Shown here piece by piece: positions 14,101 to 25,896 of a stretch of DNA of 64,000 nucleotides. Every line of letters starts with the position of its first letter. Within the stretch, counting starts at the first letter, position 1. The notes beneath the pieces are model-generated. The model searched no databases and was not told the DNA's origin. It worked only from the letters and a program-made list of their open reading frames with translations. The position numbers were made by a program, and so were the translations under genes. Source of the DNA: Trichopria drosophilae (taxonomy: Eukaryota > Arthropoda > Insecta > Hymenoptera > Diapriidae); assembly GCA_030407085.1 (NCBI GenBank), contig CM059582.1:200616001-200680000 (forward strand). Direction: 5' to 3'.

Positions 14101-17100
14101 TCACGCAATGTCGTAAACAAATAAAAGAACCAAATCTTCGACGGCCGAAATAACGGAAATTATGTCCTTTGATTGTCAGTCTTAATTTTTAGTAAGGTGC
14201 TCGTTAATATCTGGAGTAGCTGCAATTTTTATCTTTAAAATATGAAATACACGATTACGCCATAGTCAAAAGGTATGTGCTATGGAAATATTGAAACTAT
14301 ATAGATGAAGTTAGGGAATATTAATAGTGTGAGGAATGTTAGCAGAGACGATAAAAATTGCAGCTACTCCAGATATTAACGAGCACCTTACTAAAAATTA
14401 AGACTGACAATCAAAGGACATAATTTCCGTTATTTCGGCCGTCGAAGATTTGGTTCTTTTATTTGTTTACGACATTGCGTGAGTTGGTCAGTTTCTGTGT
14501 AATACATACATCATTTATTTGACACTTACATTATTGCTCTCTCACACACAAAAGGTATCATAAATTTCTGCACGTTTGCTGACACGATTTTGAAATTATA
14601 CTTAAATATTACGATTTTTGTCGGTTGCTCAATTGATGATCCCTCTCCCCCCCCTTCCCCCCCCCCCCTTTCCTCCCTCAATCATCAATTGAGCAACCGA
14701 CAAAAATCGTAATATTTAAGTATAATTTCAAAATCGTGTCAGCAAACGTGCAGAAATTTATGATACCTTTTGTGTGTGAGAGAGCAATAATGTAAGTGTC
14801 AAATAAATGATGTATGTATTACACAGAAACTGACCAACTCACGCAATGTCGTAAACAAATAAAAGAAACCAAATCTTCGACAGCCGAAATAAAGGAAATT
14901 ATGTCCTTCAATTTTCAGTATTAATTATTAGTAAGTTTCTCGTTAATATCTGGAGTAGCTGCAATATTTATCGTCTCTGCTAACATTCCTCACACTATTA
15001 ATATTCCCTAACTTCATCTATATAGTTTCAATATTTCCGTAGCACATACCTTTTGACTATGGCGTAATCGTGTATTTCATATTTTAAAGATAAAAATTGA
15101 AGCTACTCCAGATATTAACGAGCACCTTACTAAAAATTAAGACTGACAATCAAAGGACATAATTTCCGTTATTTCGGCCGTCGAAGATTTGGTTCTTTTA
15201 TTTGTTTACGACATTGCGTGAGTTGGTCAGTTTCTGTGTAATACATACATCATTTATTTGACACTTACATTACTGCTCTCTCACACACAAAAGGTATCAT
15301 AAATTTCTGCACGTTTGCTGACACGATTTTGAAATTATACTTAAATATTACGATTTTTGTCGGTTGCTCAATTGATGATTGAGGGAGGAAAGGGGGGGGG
15401 GGGAAGGGGGGGGAGAGGGATCATCAATTGAGCAACCGACAAAAATCGTAATATTTAAGTATAATTTCAAAATCGTGTCAGCAAACGTGCAGAAATTTAT
15501 GATACCTTTTGTGTGTGAGAGAGCAATAATGTAAGTGTCAAATAAATGATGTATGTATTACACAGAAACTGACCAACTCACGCAATGTCGTAAACAAATA
15601 AAAGAACCAAATCTTCGACGGCCGAAATAACGGAAATTATGTCCTTTGATTGTCAGTCTTAATTTTTAGTAAGGTGCTCGTTAATATCTGGAGTAGCTGC
15701 AATTTTTATCGTCTCTGCTAACATTCCTCACACTATTAATATTCCCTAACTTCATCTATATAGTTTCAATATTTCCATAGCACATACCTTTTGACTATGG
15801 CGTAATCGTGTATTTCATATTTTAAAGATAAAAATTGCAGCTACTCCAGATATTAACGAGCACCTTACTAAAAATTAAGACTGACAATCAAAGGACATAA
15901 TTTCCGTTATTTCGGCCGTCGAAGATTTGGTTCTTTTATTTGTTTACGACATTGCGTGAGTTGGTCAGTTTCTGTGTAATACATACATCATTTATTTGAC
16001 ACTTACATTATTGCTCTCTCACACACAAAAGGTATCATAAATTTCTGCACGTTTGCTGACACGATTTTGAAATTATACTTAAATATTACGATTTTTGTCG
16101 GTTGCTCAATTGATGATTGAGGGAGGAAAGGGGGGGGGGGGGGGGAAGGGGGGGGAGAGGGATCATCAATTGAGCAACCGACAAAAATCGTAATATTTAA
16201 GTATAATTTCAAAATCGTGTCAGCAAACGTGCAGAAATTTATGATACCTTTTGTGTGTGAGAGAGCAATAATGTAAGTGTCAAATAAATGATGTATGTAT
16301 TACACAGAAACTGACCAACTCACGCAATGTCGTAAACAAATAAAAGAACCAAATCTTCGACGGCCGAAATAACGGAAATTATGTCCTTTGATTGTCAGTC
16401 TTAATTTTTAGTAAGGTGCTCGTTAATATCTGGAGTAGCTGCAATTTTTATCTTTAAAATATGAAATACACGATTACGCCATAGTCAAAAGGTATGTGCT
16501 ATGGAAATATTGAAACTATATAGATGAAGTTAGGGAATATTAATAGTGTGAGGAATGTTAGCAGAGACGATACGAAATAAACTTATAATATAAGAAAGCT
16601 ACTGAGATATTAATGGAAAATTCAAAATAATTACAAATTTTGAAAGTGAATACTACGATTGAGATGTATTATGTTAGAAGAAGAATATCAGTGAGAGTAT
16701 AATGTAATACTGGGAAAGTAATAATGTATATAAAATTATTATTAATTATGGGTAAATAAATATTATTCGTATATTCTACACGTTTAAGTGTGCACAGTAT
16801 GAAATAAGACGGTAGATTGCTGTACTCTCAGAGTCGAAAGAAAACACTTAGAGTAATCTTTAGAGAATAAATGTGTTCAAACATATGGATTGGAAAATAT
16901 ACAAATTTCACGCATAAAATATTAGTTAACTAACGTTTCCAATATAAGATAAGTGAGATGCAGAACACAGTAAACTTGTAAGAGAAGTTTAGACTCGGAG
17001 AAATATTTCAAGTATAATAATAAATTTGAAGTGAAAATATTATCTCGATTATTTGCTAGATGTTTTTGGTATAGGTAGAATATTAGTGTAGGTATTAGTT

Positions 17101-20100
17101 CTTAGTAAGGTGTTCGTTAATATCTGGAGTGGCTACAATCTATCTTTAAAATATGAATTCAATATAGAGAGTGCGAGCAGATATATTACAAAATACAATA
17201 ATCAAAAATAAAACACGACGCTTTGAAGGGTACATATTGAATATTGTGAGGAATTAAATGTAAGATAAGGAATTAGATACTTACCGATCTACATTAAACA
17301 ATATGTTTATTATGAATCTAGTCGACAGTATATACTTATGATTTATAAAGAATCATATTAATAACTGTGAATGCTTTTGCCTATAATATACGACATTTCC
17401 TTCATCGGTGTGGGTAAGAAATTTCAGACACTGGCAATAGTACTCATCTCAATATGTTGCGTTTGCACCTTTGGTCAAGATTAAACTAAAGAATCATTAT
17501 TGTCATCAGTAACGTGAATGCATTCAGATTTAAGAACATATACAACATATTGTAAAGGTGTTTCAAAGCTCCGATGTACTAGATGCCTATAATTAATGAC
17601 GAGCAAGAGTCAGTTTTGACGCACATTTTAGTCTAAACGTGAAAATGAAAAGACTGACGTACAGTCTGCAAATATTGTAAATATGTACGTGTTATAGTAT
17701 TAAAAAATTATATAATTGAACGTAGTGATAGAGATACGTGTGTTAAATGATTCATTTAATTGCATATTCATACTTTGTCATCAACATTTCCAAAACACCG
17801 CAATTAAGCTTGTTTTAGTAAAATTGTATAATGATCGTATATATTAAATTGTTTCATTATTTACGAAAAAATCGTTGAATATTTACTCCCTTATATAAGA
17901 AATTATTCAATAATTATTGAAAGTGTGTTTATGTACCGATGTGTTTGGACTGTCGAAAAGAAACATGAAGTAAGATAGAAGTAAGATAGAAGCTTTACAG
18001 ATAGGTCATTGAGAATTTTTCACTTTTCCTTTCAAAATGACTAATGTTTTAAGTAGAATTAATCTATGCATGTCTTCATGTTGAATTGTTGTTTAGTCTT
18101 ATATTTCATATACAACAGCAGTCTTTTTAAGTGATTATGTATGAAAACATCAGTTCTATAAACGATTCAATATTATTAATAATAATAATAATAATCTGAA
18201 ATTTTAGTGCATGATGTGAAAACATGAGAAGTTTTTAAAGGTTAATTTATTACTATGAAAATTATTTATTGATATAATGACTTGTATCTTTTGGTATTAC
18301 ACTAGGTGTGATGGATAGGAGGACATTCTCCTTATGGCAATATATTTAACAAAATACCTACATATAACAATAGTATTGATACGTGAATAACTTAGTTAAC
18401 TAATTAAGATTACAATGTGGGAGTAGCAAAAATCTGTCAAATATAACAACGTTTCGTGCGGTGTGAATCTCCAAATCATTATTGTAAACGGAATTAAATA
18501 GTCATGTCGGTTACGCTACATACAATTTCGAATCAAGAGGTATACCATTCGTTAGTATTAAAATACATTTACGCTTGTACTTGTTGGGTTTTAAGAATGA
18601 ATTTCATTCCATAGTCGTGTGAATGTTACAACACAAGAATGTGCATACGACTCGATTTGATGTAAGAGTATTCGTATAGATGCAACAAATCGGTAGCTAA
18701 TGAGAGAGAGAGAGAATGATCGACAATTAAAGATGACAGTTCGAAAGTTAAATTCACTACGAATAAGGCGACCTTATGTGGGCTATTAGACGCGGTTCTA
18801 ATGTGAAAGAATTTGTTATTATCATAATGATAAATACTTTGTTGTCTTTCGTTTTGTTTTGCATTTACAGAAAGAAAGATGTAGTGTAGATAAGATGACT
18901 TAGACCATGTAAGATTTATGCATGGACTGACTTTAAGATGTAATGATTTTAATTATTTGATTTAAGACTGCAGTGTATCGCTATTTAATATACATACAAA
19001 AATTAATTGTTTAAAGGATGTCAAGTTAATGACTGATCATTTTTTATTTAAAATTTAGAGATCTTTGGCACGCTCAATTGTATTATAAACCAATCGAAAC
19101 TTGTATTCATACGTCTATGCACATTTCAATTAGATCGAATATCGTAGAAAAGATTTATTCAATTGTGAAAGTGCGGTGACCATCATACTGGTGCTAGTAC
19201 TTGAAACGATTTAATATTACGTTTAACTTCTTCATCATCTGAGTATCGTAACTCACAAACTATCGAAAATCTCAAGTGTTGGCCCGCTGAAGAATCGACG
19301 TTTTTGTTACACTCTGATTTGATTTCCGATTCATAGGATTTTACGAAGAGATACTACGATCTAGAGAGAGAAAGGTACGACGTATACCCATAAGTTAGAG
19401 GTACCACGCCATATGTGGAAGGGGCAAAGAGTGTGTGTGAGAGAGAATGATGCGTCAATTAATGAAGGGGACAAGCAAATCAGTATTAGATACTAGAAAT
19501 GTAGAATATTGTCGACGTGCAAGGATTCCCCGGATCTGGTAATCAGTTTATATCGAAGGAAATGTACATTATGGATATTTCCGACAGTAATGTAGTAAAG
19601 TACGTTTTGAACATAAAACAATTGGTTAATGCACAATTATCATGGTCTACGATTGGAATCGGGCGATATACCCTTTGATGGAATCAACGAAACGTTGGAA
19701 GACATCGTTACATGTGCTCACAAGATATACATAAAAGGCGCAGACAAATAAAAGACATAGGTTGCAGGAAATTTTAGATGCTGACAATATTGTCGATATA
19801 GACATATTAGCCTGTCCATCTCTACCGAAACTCATAGGACAACAACAACGTCGATTTTCAATAAATTGCGAAAATCATACATTTAACGGAAAGTGTGCTA
19901 AAGAAAATGTTAAAATGCTTTAAAATTGTATACTGTAAAATCTTCAAGACTAGCCTGCATCTCTTCGAAGGTCAATGAGAATTTACTATGAAGTGAAGCG
20001 TCTTGCATTAATGGAAACAAAAGACATCGAGTCTACCTATAGATTTCATGTCAACGTTTGCAGAACTTGAAATTGAAGAAGTATGGTCATGCTTACCACT

Positions 20101-23100
20101 CACAATGCAAATGCATCCAGATTTACGTGAATGTCGTCAATAAACGTTTTGAAACGAGTGATGATACCGCAGATAGACAACCGCCTATGATTAAAGACTA
20201 TGCAAAGTGTTAATTTCAGAGGGATGTCTAGTAATGGCAGTATAGGTATTTTAAAAATAGCGAGATTGCTTTCGCTTTGCAGTAGATGCGCGGTAATATT
20301 TAACAATTTCACTTTCATATTCTTTTGTATGGTGATAATAAGGTTAATTGTCAACTAGATTCAATTTTCAAGAACTTCATATTCAGTTGTAATCGCTCCA
20401 TAGCCACTCATATCAGCAAGTGTATGATGACAGCCTACGATGAATCTATGCATTTTAGATGCACCCACATATTTCATTCTGCAACACGCAGATTCTTCAA
20501 TCTCTTTAAACATACCAAAAGATGGCAGCATTATCATTTCCTTTAACTTTTTACTTAAAAGACACAAAACTGTGCGTAAAGATAGAAAGAAACTGTTGAA
20601 TTTTACACGCTTCTCTTAGATTTTTACGTCGTCATTTCGATCTTCTTATTCTCAGAAATTTTAAAAGTGGGAAATATTAAATGAAGATTAATTAATTATA
20701 TTAGAAGCAAGTCGATACTCGTATGTGTTCGTCACTTGTGAGAAGTCAGATTCATTGTTATCGTATAGTAAAGTCTACGGGTAATTAACAGGTCGAAACT
20801 TGTATGGCGATGTTTAAGATGTCGTAAATTGTACACATATTAAAAAACGGTCAGGAACCTGATTAATTACATTACCCACGTGTCCAAACTCGTATAGCTA
20901 TGGCTCGAACGTCATGAAAACACGTAAATATCGTGAATAGATAAATGCATAGGGAATAAGCGTGTCATCCTCTCTTTCTAATTACTGCTAGCTTCTTCCA
21001 TCATTTCTATATTATACATTTTAATACACGCTATTCGGATTATGTGAAATTTATTACTATTTAAATATTATTATTATAAATTATTTATTTATTTATTTAT
21101 GCTACTTTTGTTAACAAAGGGGTGAGTTGGTCTACAGGTGGCCCGCCATGTTATTCCTAGATAAAATACAGAACTGAGATCATCTCCTTTCTATTATGGT
21201 GGAGGTTGTCTAAAAATTTTGGAAAGAGAAAATGTGTTACTTGGTATACCTTTTGATGAAATTGCGCAATGACTTTAAACGCGTCTGAACCTGTATACAT
21301 GGAAAATATATGGTGAAAATGATCGGTTGGCAATCGGCGATTTCGATGACCGTGATAACGGTATAATCTAACAACGGGTACTAGAGAGCAAGAGAGATGG
21401 TAGTAGCACGCAGGAGGAAAAGGTCATTATTAGAATTTTATGTTCACATTCAAAATACGGTTCCCAGCCTACGCTGTATTTCCACATAGGCATCGAGAAG
21501 CGAATATGATGTAGCAATAGCTGACCTTTAATGAATTGCTTTTGCATTTTTTTTTTTCGACATTCCTCACATGACAATACTAATGTGTAAGAGCCAGTAC
21601 TTTTCAATATTTATGAACTAATTTCTTAAGATCACGCATTAGAAAGAGGCCGTTTGCAATGACCATCTAACGGCTGGACATTTTTATAACAATATTAGGG
21701 GGTCGGCGCCAGGTCTTTTGAACGCGTTGAGACTTGCTTAGCGGCTTTTCTACGTTAATTTCAAAATGGTCTTGGGTGAAGGGACTCGACGGTTTTGTCT
21801 CTATTGGAGATCATTGAGATACGCTAATTAATCTGTGAGCAGCTGTAACCCTCTGTACCGTGATGCAATGAATACGTGTCTCCAATGATAACTTCACCCC
21901 ATTTGGAATGTGAGGATTGGTCCTTAAGAATTAATTGATTTTCTCAATCTTTTTGATGGATTCTCGAATGAAGTTGGAAAATTGATCCTCAGCAGCGTCT
22001 TCTTCAAGAGTGCTGTAAACCCTGTTCAAGGCCTCAAAAATCTTTTAGACATCTACCATATTGATGTAGAAATACAATATTTGAAATAGAGGTGCTTACG
22101 TACTGTCAAACATAGACACAGGAACGCGACATTCCTTTGAAACGATGTCTGGACCTGTATACAATTTCGAGAGTTTCGAGAAAACAAATGTACGGTGAAT
22201 AAGTGATCGACGCATAATCGACAACCGTGAAAACGGTATACTGCTAATGTTAATGGATATAAGAAAGAGTATGTGAGAGCTAGAGAGATCATAGAAATTA
22301 TGACATTGGAATATTTGAATTAGACTGCTTCCTTTCTCTTACGTCACGGATTGCCGAAATTTGGTAAATAGATAATGTTTTGAAGAAATTGTGCAATGAC
22401 CTTTTAAACGTGTCTGGACCCGTATACATTTTCGAAAGTTTCAGGAAAACAAATGTACGGTGAATAAGTGATCGATGGATAATCGACGACCGTGAAAATG
22501 GTATACTGCTAATGTTAATGGATCTAAATAAGAGTATGCGAGAGCGAGAGAGATGATAGTAGAACGCACGAGGAAAAGGTTTCCGCGCATCAGGGGGTCG
22601 ACACCAGGTCTTTTGAACGCGTTGAGACTTGCTTAGAGGCTTTTCTAAATTAATTTTAAAATGGTCTTAGCGGTTTTGTGTGAAGGGGCTCAGCGGTTTC
22701 GTCACTATTGGAGATCATTGAGATACACTAACGGCTTGTCAAGACGACTGTCATATTGATGGATAGATTTCCCCCGACGAGAGAAAACTCTGAAAGGTGA
22801 ATTCAAACTTACAACATGGTAAGGGAGAGGTCAACGCCCTGATTGTAGGTTTTTAAAATTTGTGTGAGATTTAAAAAGTAGGTCGTCGATATACGAGATT
22901 GAGCTAGACACCTTCAAACTGGTATTCAGACTAATGGAAATCTACGCTGTCAATTCATCAAAAAAGATATGTAACATCCGAATTAGGTCGGTAACGGTGT
23001 ACGCACGAGGAAAAGGTCATTTTACTTTCACTCTCAATACGGTTCCTACCGAATACGATGTATTTCCATAAGCGACTATAATGTAGCAATATCTGACCTT

Positions 23101-25896
23101 TAATGAAGGCGACTTTTGAAATTTGATTTTCGACACATGGCAAAGGTCGTCGATATACGAGATTACGCTTCAAGCTGGTATATGGATAGATTTCCCCGAC
23201 GAGAGAAAACTCTGAAAGGTGAATTCGAACTTACATCATGACAAGGGAGAGGTCAACGCCCTGATTGTAGGTTTTTAAAATTTGTGTGAGATTTAAAAAG
23301 TAGGTCGTCGATATACGAGATTGCGCTTCAAGCTGGTATTTAGACTAATGGAAATCTACGCTTTCAATTCATCAAAAAAAAAAAAGATATGTAACATCCG
23401 AATTAGGTCGGTAACGACATATTGAAAGAGAGATTTCCCCAACAGGGCACATTTAAAAGATCGAAAGATATATGCATAACGCTACAGCATTAATCTTCGA
23501 AAACTTAATGGGACCGTCCACGAAGTCTTGCGTCATCTAAATGACCTCATTAGCGACGGTCAGATTTTCCAATGTGAGAGTCTTGAAACCGTGTACTAAA
23601 CAGCAAATCAAAAATGTGAATCAATCCGCGAATCGGCCCGCGAGTCATTCCGAGACTCAAACCACGAATTAGTTCACGAATCTACCACCTCGCATGCTGC
23701 GACAGCGCCGCGAGTCTTGAATTATAAGCCCGCGTACTAAACAGTAAATCAAAAATGCGAATCAATCCGCGAATCAGCCCGCGAGTCCGTCCGCGACTCA
23801 AACCACGAATTAGTCCACGAATCAGTCTGCGAATTAGTTCACGAATCTACCACCTCGCATGCTGCGACAGCGCCGCGACTGTGGCGACGCCTGGTGGCGG
23901 CGGCGGGAACTCCGTGAGATCTGTCCCTATTCATCTACTAACCCAATTTGAAATACGGGGTATGAATTCGAATTTTACATCCACTTGGGAGATAAATATT
24001 TTTAGTATTACGGGTGGTAAACTTTATTTTAATCCGTTTACGAAAAGTACTATTCAGAAACTTTGAAACTGATAGAACATGTCTAAAAATTCGAAGTTAG
24101 GTACATGTTTATGAATTACATGTAAAAAGTATAAAATTTGAGGTTAGGGTTACTATTCACTGTTTGAAGAAATTTATATCGAAGTAAATAATTGGTAAAG
24201 TAGCCATCGAATGAAACATTAGCTCATTAAGTTAAATAACTGCACATTATCCTACAATTTTAATTAAAATAAAAACGTAAATTTTCTCAAAAAACTGTTC
24301 CAGATATTAAACTATTTTTGTATTATAATTGGGATGGCTATTTGCAGGTCTTTGTGCAATATTAAATAATTTTCCACGTAAGATCTATCACAAAAATTCT
24401 ATCGCATTTGCTTTCGTTATTATGGTATACTTTGACAAAACTTTTGGATTTTTTCTTAATTTTTTAATTTTAGTATTAGGTCACATTCAATGTATGTGTG
24501 AAATTTTAATTAACTAAGTTATTAGTAAGCCACTTTATATAGTGTACATCCAAATGTCAGCTAAAGCGCGAAAAAACCATCGATAAATTCAGGATTTTTT
24601 TAATTTAAAATGATACACTTTCAGAAAAAATGTTACTAAATAAAATATTCAAAGAACATATGATAATTTTTAAAATAATAAAAGTGTTCTTTTCGAAAGA
24701 CTTTCAGAAAAAACATTATTGAACGACATTGAAATTTTACTAAATGTTTTGAAAACTTAAAAATTTTTAAAAATGTTGGAATTCTGACAAATTGACAAAG
24801 TATTTTAAAAATTCTGTATAAATATTAGCATATTCTTTGATCAATTCTAAGAACGTTTTGTTAGGTAACATTTTTTTTCGAAAATCTAGCAGTTTTATGT
24901 AAAGAATTCCTGAACTTTTCAACGGATTTTTTGTGTTTGAGCTGACATTCTGGATGTTTTCTCCTTTACTTTCAAAATACCTGTATACACGTTTTAATGT
25001 TTTTTTTTACTTCAAGTAAGAATTCCGAAATGATTTCAATGTGAAAAAACGAGACAAAACGAAATACATTTGAATAGTCCATGTTTTTTTGCAAAAAAAA
25101 AACATGTTTAGCATATGGTTGCATTTTTTTGGAATGTTAATAACATATTCTGAAAGTGCAGTTAATTTTACGTCAGATTAGCCTTCTTATAGATTTTGTA
25201 CATCCTGTTTCGATGCAATTGAAAACTGTAGTGAAAAAATGTCCATTTAGGAGTTTCCAATCTCATTTGAGTTTGGTTCAAATACTTATCATATGGCAAT
25301 ATACGCAAGGAATTTTATAATAACAAAATTTTGTTCCCCGATCTTTTCATATACATATATGTATACTTAACTTTTCGAAAATCGATTTTTCGAGTGTTTG
25401 ACCCAAAATTATCTGGAAACCTGTTTTTTGGTGGACAGATTTTGGTTTGTGATAATTTTCGATAAGAATAGGTAAAGTTGATTTCGTTGGAATTTAGACC
25501 CTCCGATGGGTCATTTGGGGTCAAAAAGTCTCGGAAAGCGATTTTCGAAATGTTAATGTTTTATATGCTGGAAACTTTATTTAGAGATATAAATTGTTTT
25601 GAGCTCATTTACGATAAGAATAGACGAAGTTGATTTTTAGAGAATATTGAACCGTTGTGGGAATAACATGGGGTCATTTAGGGTCACAAAATTTTCGAAA
25701 AATTAATGTTTTATACATTTATACATTACAATAACAAATCCATCAATTCTGTTTTTAGAGGCAGGCCTGGACCAAAGTCCGCAGGGTGAATCGGAGCGGT
25801 GGTGCCCTCACCGCGCCTCATTTGCTTTCGTCGCATCTCATCGACGGAACAGACGTCGTACTGTTGTCAAATTATCATCAACGAACAAAAACATAA
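2149..25896 (+). CDS. 3'-terminal coding exons of an unidentified host gene, with alternative ends
   Basis: I do not recognise the product. Exon 2149-2361 follows a good acceptor (TTTTTTAG) and is open in one frame that enters with the last base of a split codon. The encoded tail is hydrophilic and rich in Gly, Pro and Arg. Two donors exist: GTAAGA after 2338 and GTTAGT after 2361. Using 2361, the frame joins exon 4442-4481 (acceptor TTGCAG), adds about a dozen residues ending DEWFV, and stops at TAG 4479-4481, immediately before a GTGAGT donor. Using 2338, it joins 25759 (acceptor GTTTTTAG) in phase and stays open for 45 codons to TAA at 25894-25896. Both joins preserve phase, which supports real exons. 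The 18.5-kb palindrome lies in the intron between 4481 and 25759. Upstream exons are outside the window or not recognised. The short C terminus ending in Val could be a PDZ ligand, which is only an inference. Confidence 0.55.
2511..2890. mobile_element. Palindromic MITE with TTAA ends
   Basis: A foldback element of about 380 bp. The left half, from TTAAAGGCATTCTAAAGTG, reappears as reverse complement in the right half ending CACTTTAGAACCCCTTAA. Internal blocks such as TTCGGGCTCTGTAAAG and the CTAGAAAAT-CCAAAGG block also occur in mirror orientation. TTAA at both borders fits a piggyBac-type target duplication. There is no coding capacity. It lies in the intron after exon 2149-2361. A related copy lies at 31004-31376. 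Confidence 0.7.
2891..4441. other. AT-rich intronic sequence
   Basis: Between exons of the + strand gene. It is very AT-rich with long T and A runs. Small open frames on both strands (for example around 3.0-3.36 kb) are low-complexity and have no recognisable motif. Confidence 0.5.
4482..5373. other. Intronic AT-rich sequence ending in a dispersed repeat
   Basis: No gene seen. The last ~85 bp (about 5296-5379) are the left half of a dispersed repeat that was split by the palindromic insertion. Its right half resumes at 23940. Confidence 0.5.
5460..5720 (+). repeat. Subterminal minisatellite of the palindrome arm
   Basis: Two runs of degenerate 12-15-bp units built on GACTGATTCGCGG / GACTAATTCGTGG, separated by about 50 bp. 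Translated on the other strand they give Arg-Ile-Ser-Pro-Arg repeats, which explains the open frames here. The mirror copy is at about 23599-23859. Confidence 0.75.
7274..7387 (+). pseudogene. Short coding-like fragment in the left arm
   Basis: Between in-frame stops, about 36 codons of amphipathic, acidic and basic composition (blocks EEDAAEDQFSNF and RESIKKIEKIN) are free of stops and look protein-like, unlike the AT-rich noise around them. No family is recognised. The mirror copy is at about 21932-22045 on the - strand. It may be the C-terminal remnant of an element gene. Confidence 0.25.
9396..9811 (-). pseudogene. Relic of an element-encoded gene (left-arm copy)
   Basis: Mirror twin of 19508-19923. 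Read on the - strand it shows VDVQGF near the start, NYHG in the middle, a VTCAHKIYIKG segment, then CPSL and a C-x-x-H / CAKENV tail, spread over three frames. See the right-arm copy for detail. Small + strand open frames here are shadows. Confidence 0.5.
12749..16574. repeat. Central tandem array of five nested palindromic modules
   Basis: Five modules spaced about 740 bp, each a palindrome with arms of about 290-410 bp around a 36-44-nt homopyrimidine or homopurine loop. Loops are at about 13161-13200, 13903-13940 and 14641-14678 (C-rich on +) and 15381-15420 and 16118-16161 (G-rich on +). Arms meet the loop with TCAATTGATGAT / ATCATCAATTGA. The outer modules also contain a ~140-bp extension absent from the inner joins. 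The third loop is the centre of the 18.6-kb palindrome, so the array is itself mirror-symmetric. The right arm of module 3 (about 14870-14970) is more diverged than the others. The proline-rich open frames at 13110 and 16003 are just translations of the C-tract. Confidence 0.85.
14661..23939 (-). repeat. Right arm of the giant palindrome
   Basis: Reverse complement of the left arm. All left-arm features recur mirrored at 29319 minus their coordinate, for example the minisatellites at about 23599-23694 and 23744-23859. It ends at CATCTACT (23939), followed by the second copy of the AACCCA duplication. Confidence 0.85.
19508..19923 (+). pseudogene. Relic of an element-encoded gene with VDVQGF, NYHG and CPSL motifs (right-arm copy)
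   Basis: Three consecutive blocks in different frames form one degenerate protein of about 135 residues. Block 1 opens with VDVQGF (19511). Block 2 carries NYHG, then SGDIPFDGINETLEDI and KIYIKGADK. Block 3 carries ILACPSLPKL, an NCENH pair and CAKENV before a TAA at about 19921. Frame breaks lie near 19620 and 19750 and look like single-base indels. The motif order matches a family of uncharacterised arthropod proteins that, from memory, I associate with Maverick-like and other selfish elements; an RNase H or exonuclease-like fold is possible but unproven. Both arms carry the same breaks, so decay happened before the mirror duplication or was homogenised afterwards. Confidence 0.5.
23946..25758. 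other. Intronic sequence: split dispersed repeat, then AT-rich DNA with a tandem block
   Basis: The first ~90 bp (to about 24035) are the right half of the dispersed repeat split by the palindrome. The rest is AT-rich. A block of about 150 bp containing CGATAAGAATAG and GGGTCATTT is duplicated in tandem, with copies starting near 25461 and 25612. No coding signal. Confidence 0.5.

Larger units (their letters stand above)
5380..14660 (+). repeat. Left arm of the giant palindrome
   Basis: It begins with GC-rich DNA and then subterminal minisatellites of 12-15 bp degenerate units (GATTCGCGG-like) at about 5460-5575 and 5625-5720. Longer direct repeats follow: a block of about 235 bp starting at 5903 and again at 6323; a block around 6600-6725 recurring at 7495-7622; and a block around 6760-6900 recurring at about 7028-7170. 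A TAAA microsatellite at 8221-8237 follows what looks like a LINE 3' tail. From about 9.8 kb to 12.7 kb it is AT-rich with no gene seen. The open frames here all have mirror twins in the other arm. Confidence 0.85.
5374..23945. mobile_element. Giant palindromic Polinton/Maverick-like element with 6-bp target duplication
   Basis: The + strand from 5380 is repeated as its reverse complement ending at 23939, an 18,560-bp inverted repeat. Paired coordinates sum to 29319 in the outer arms and 29322 near the centre; a 3-nt difference in an ATT microsatellite (about 11124-11150 against 18171-18195) explains the shift. The direct repeat AACCCA flanks it (5374-5379 and 23940-23945), and the terminus is 5'-AGTAGATGAATAGGG on both sides. 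A 6-bp duplication, long terminal inverted repeats and 5'-AG ends are the published hallmarks of Polintons/Mavericks. Unlike those, there is no unique interior and no recognisable polymerase B, integrase, ATPase or protease; the TIRs meet in the middle. The arms are nearly identical, with point differences at about 5532 (T against G) and 10920 (T against C in mirrored sense). It is probably a non-autonomous or aberrantly replicated derivative. Confidence 0.85.

Noticed and set aside
5374..23945. Assembly or hairpin-read artefact as the explanation of the palindrome
   Set aside because: A fold-back artefact would not create a 6-bp duplication with two different flanks that both match an uninterrupted paralogous site, nor scattered arm differences. 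Still worth checking with reads.
5349..24066. Paired open frames in the two palindrome arms as genes (for example 8752-8958, 20361-20567, 6146-6361, 7712-7951)
   Set aside because: Each has an exact mirror twin, is short and AT-rich, and shows no motif. Only the VDVQGF/NYHG/CPSL relic and a weak 36-codon fragment have coding character.
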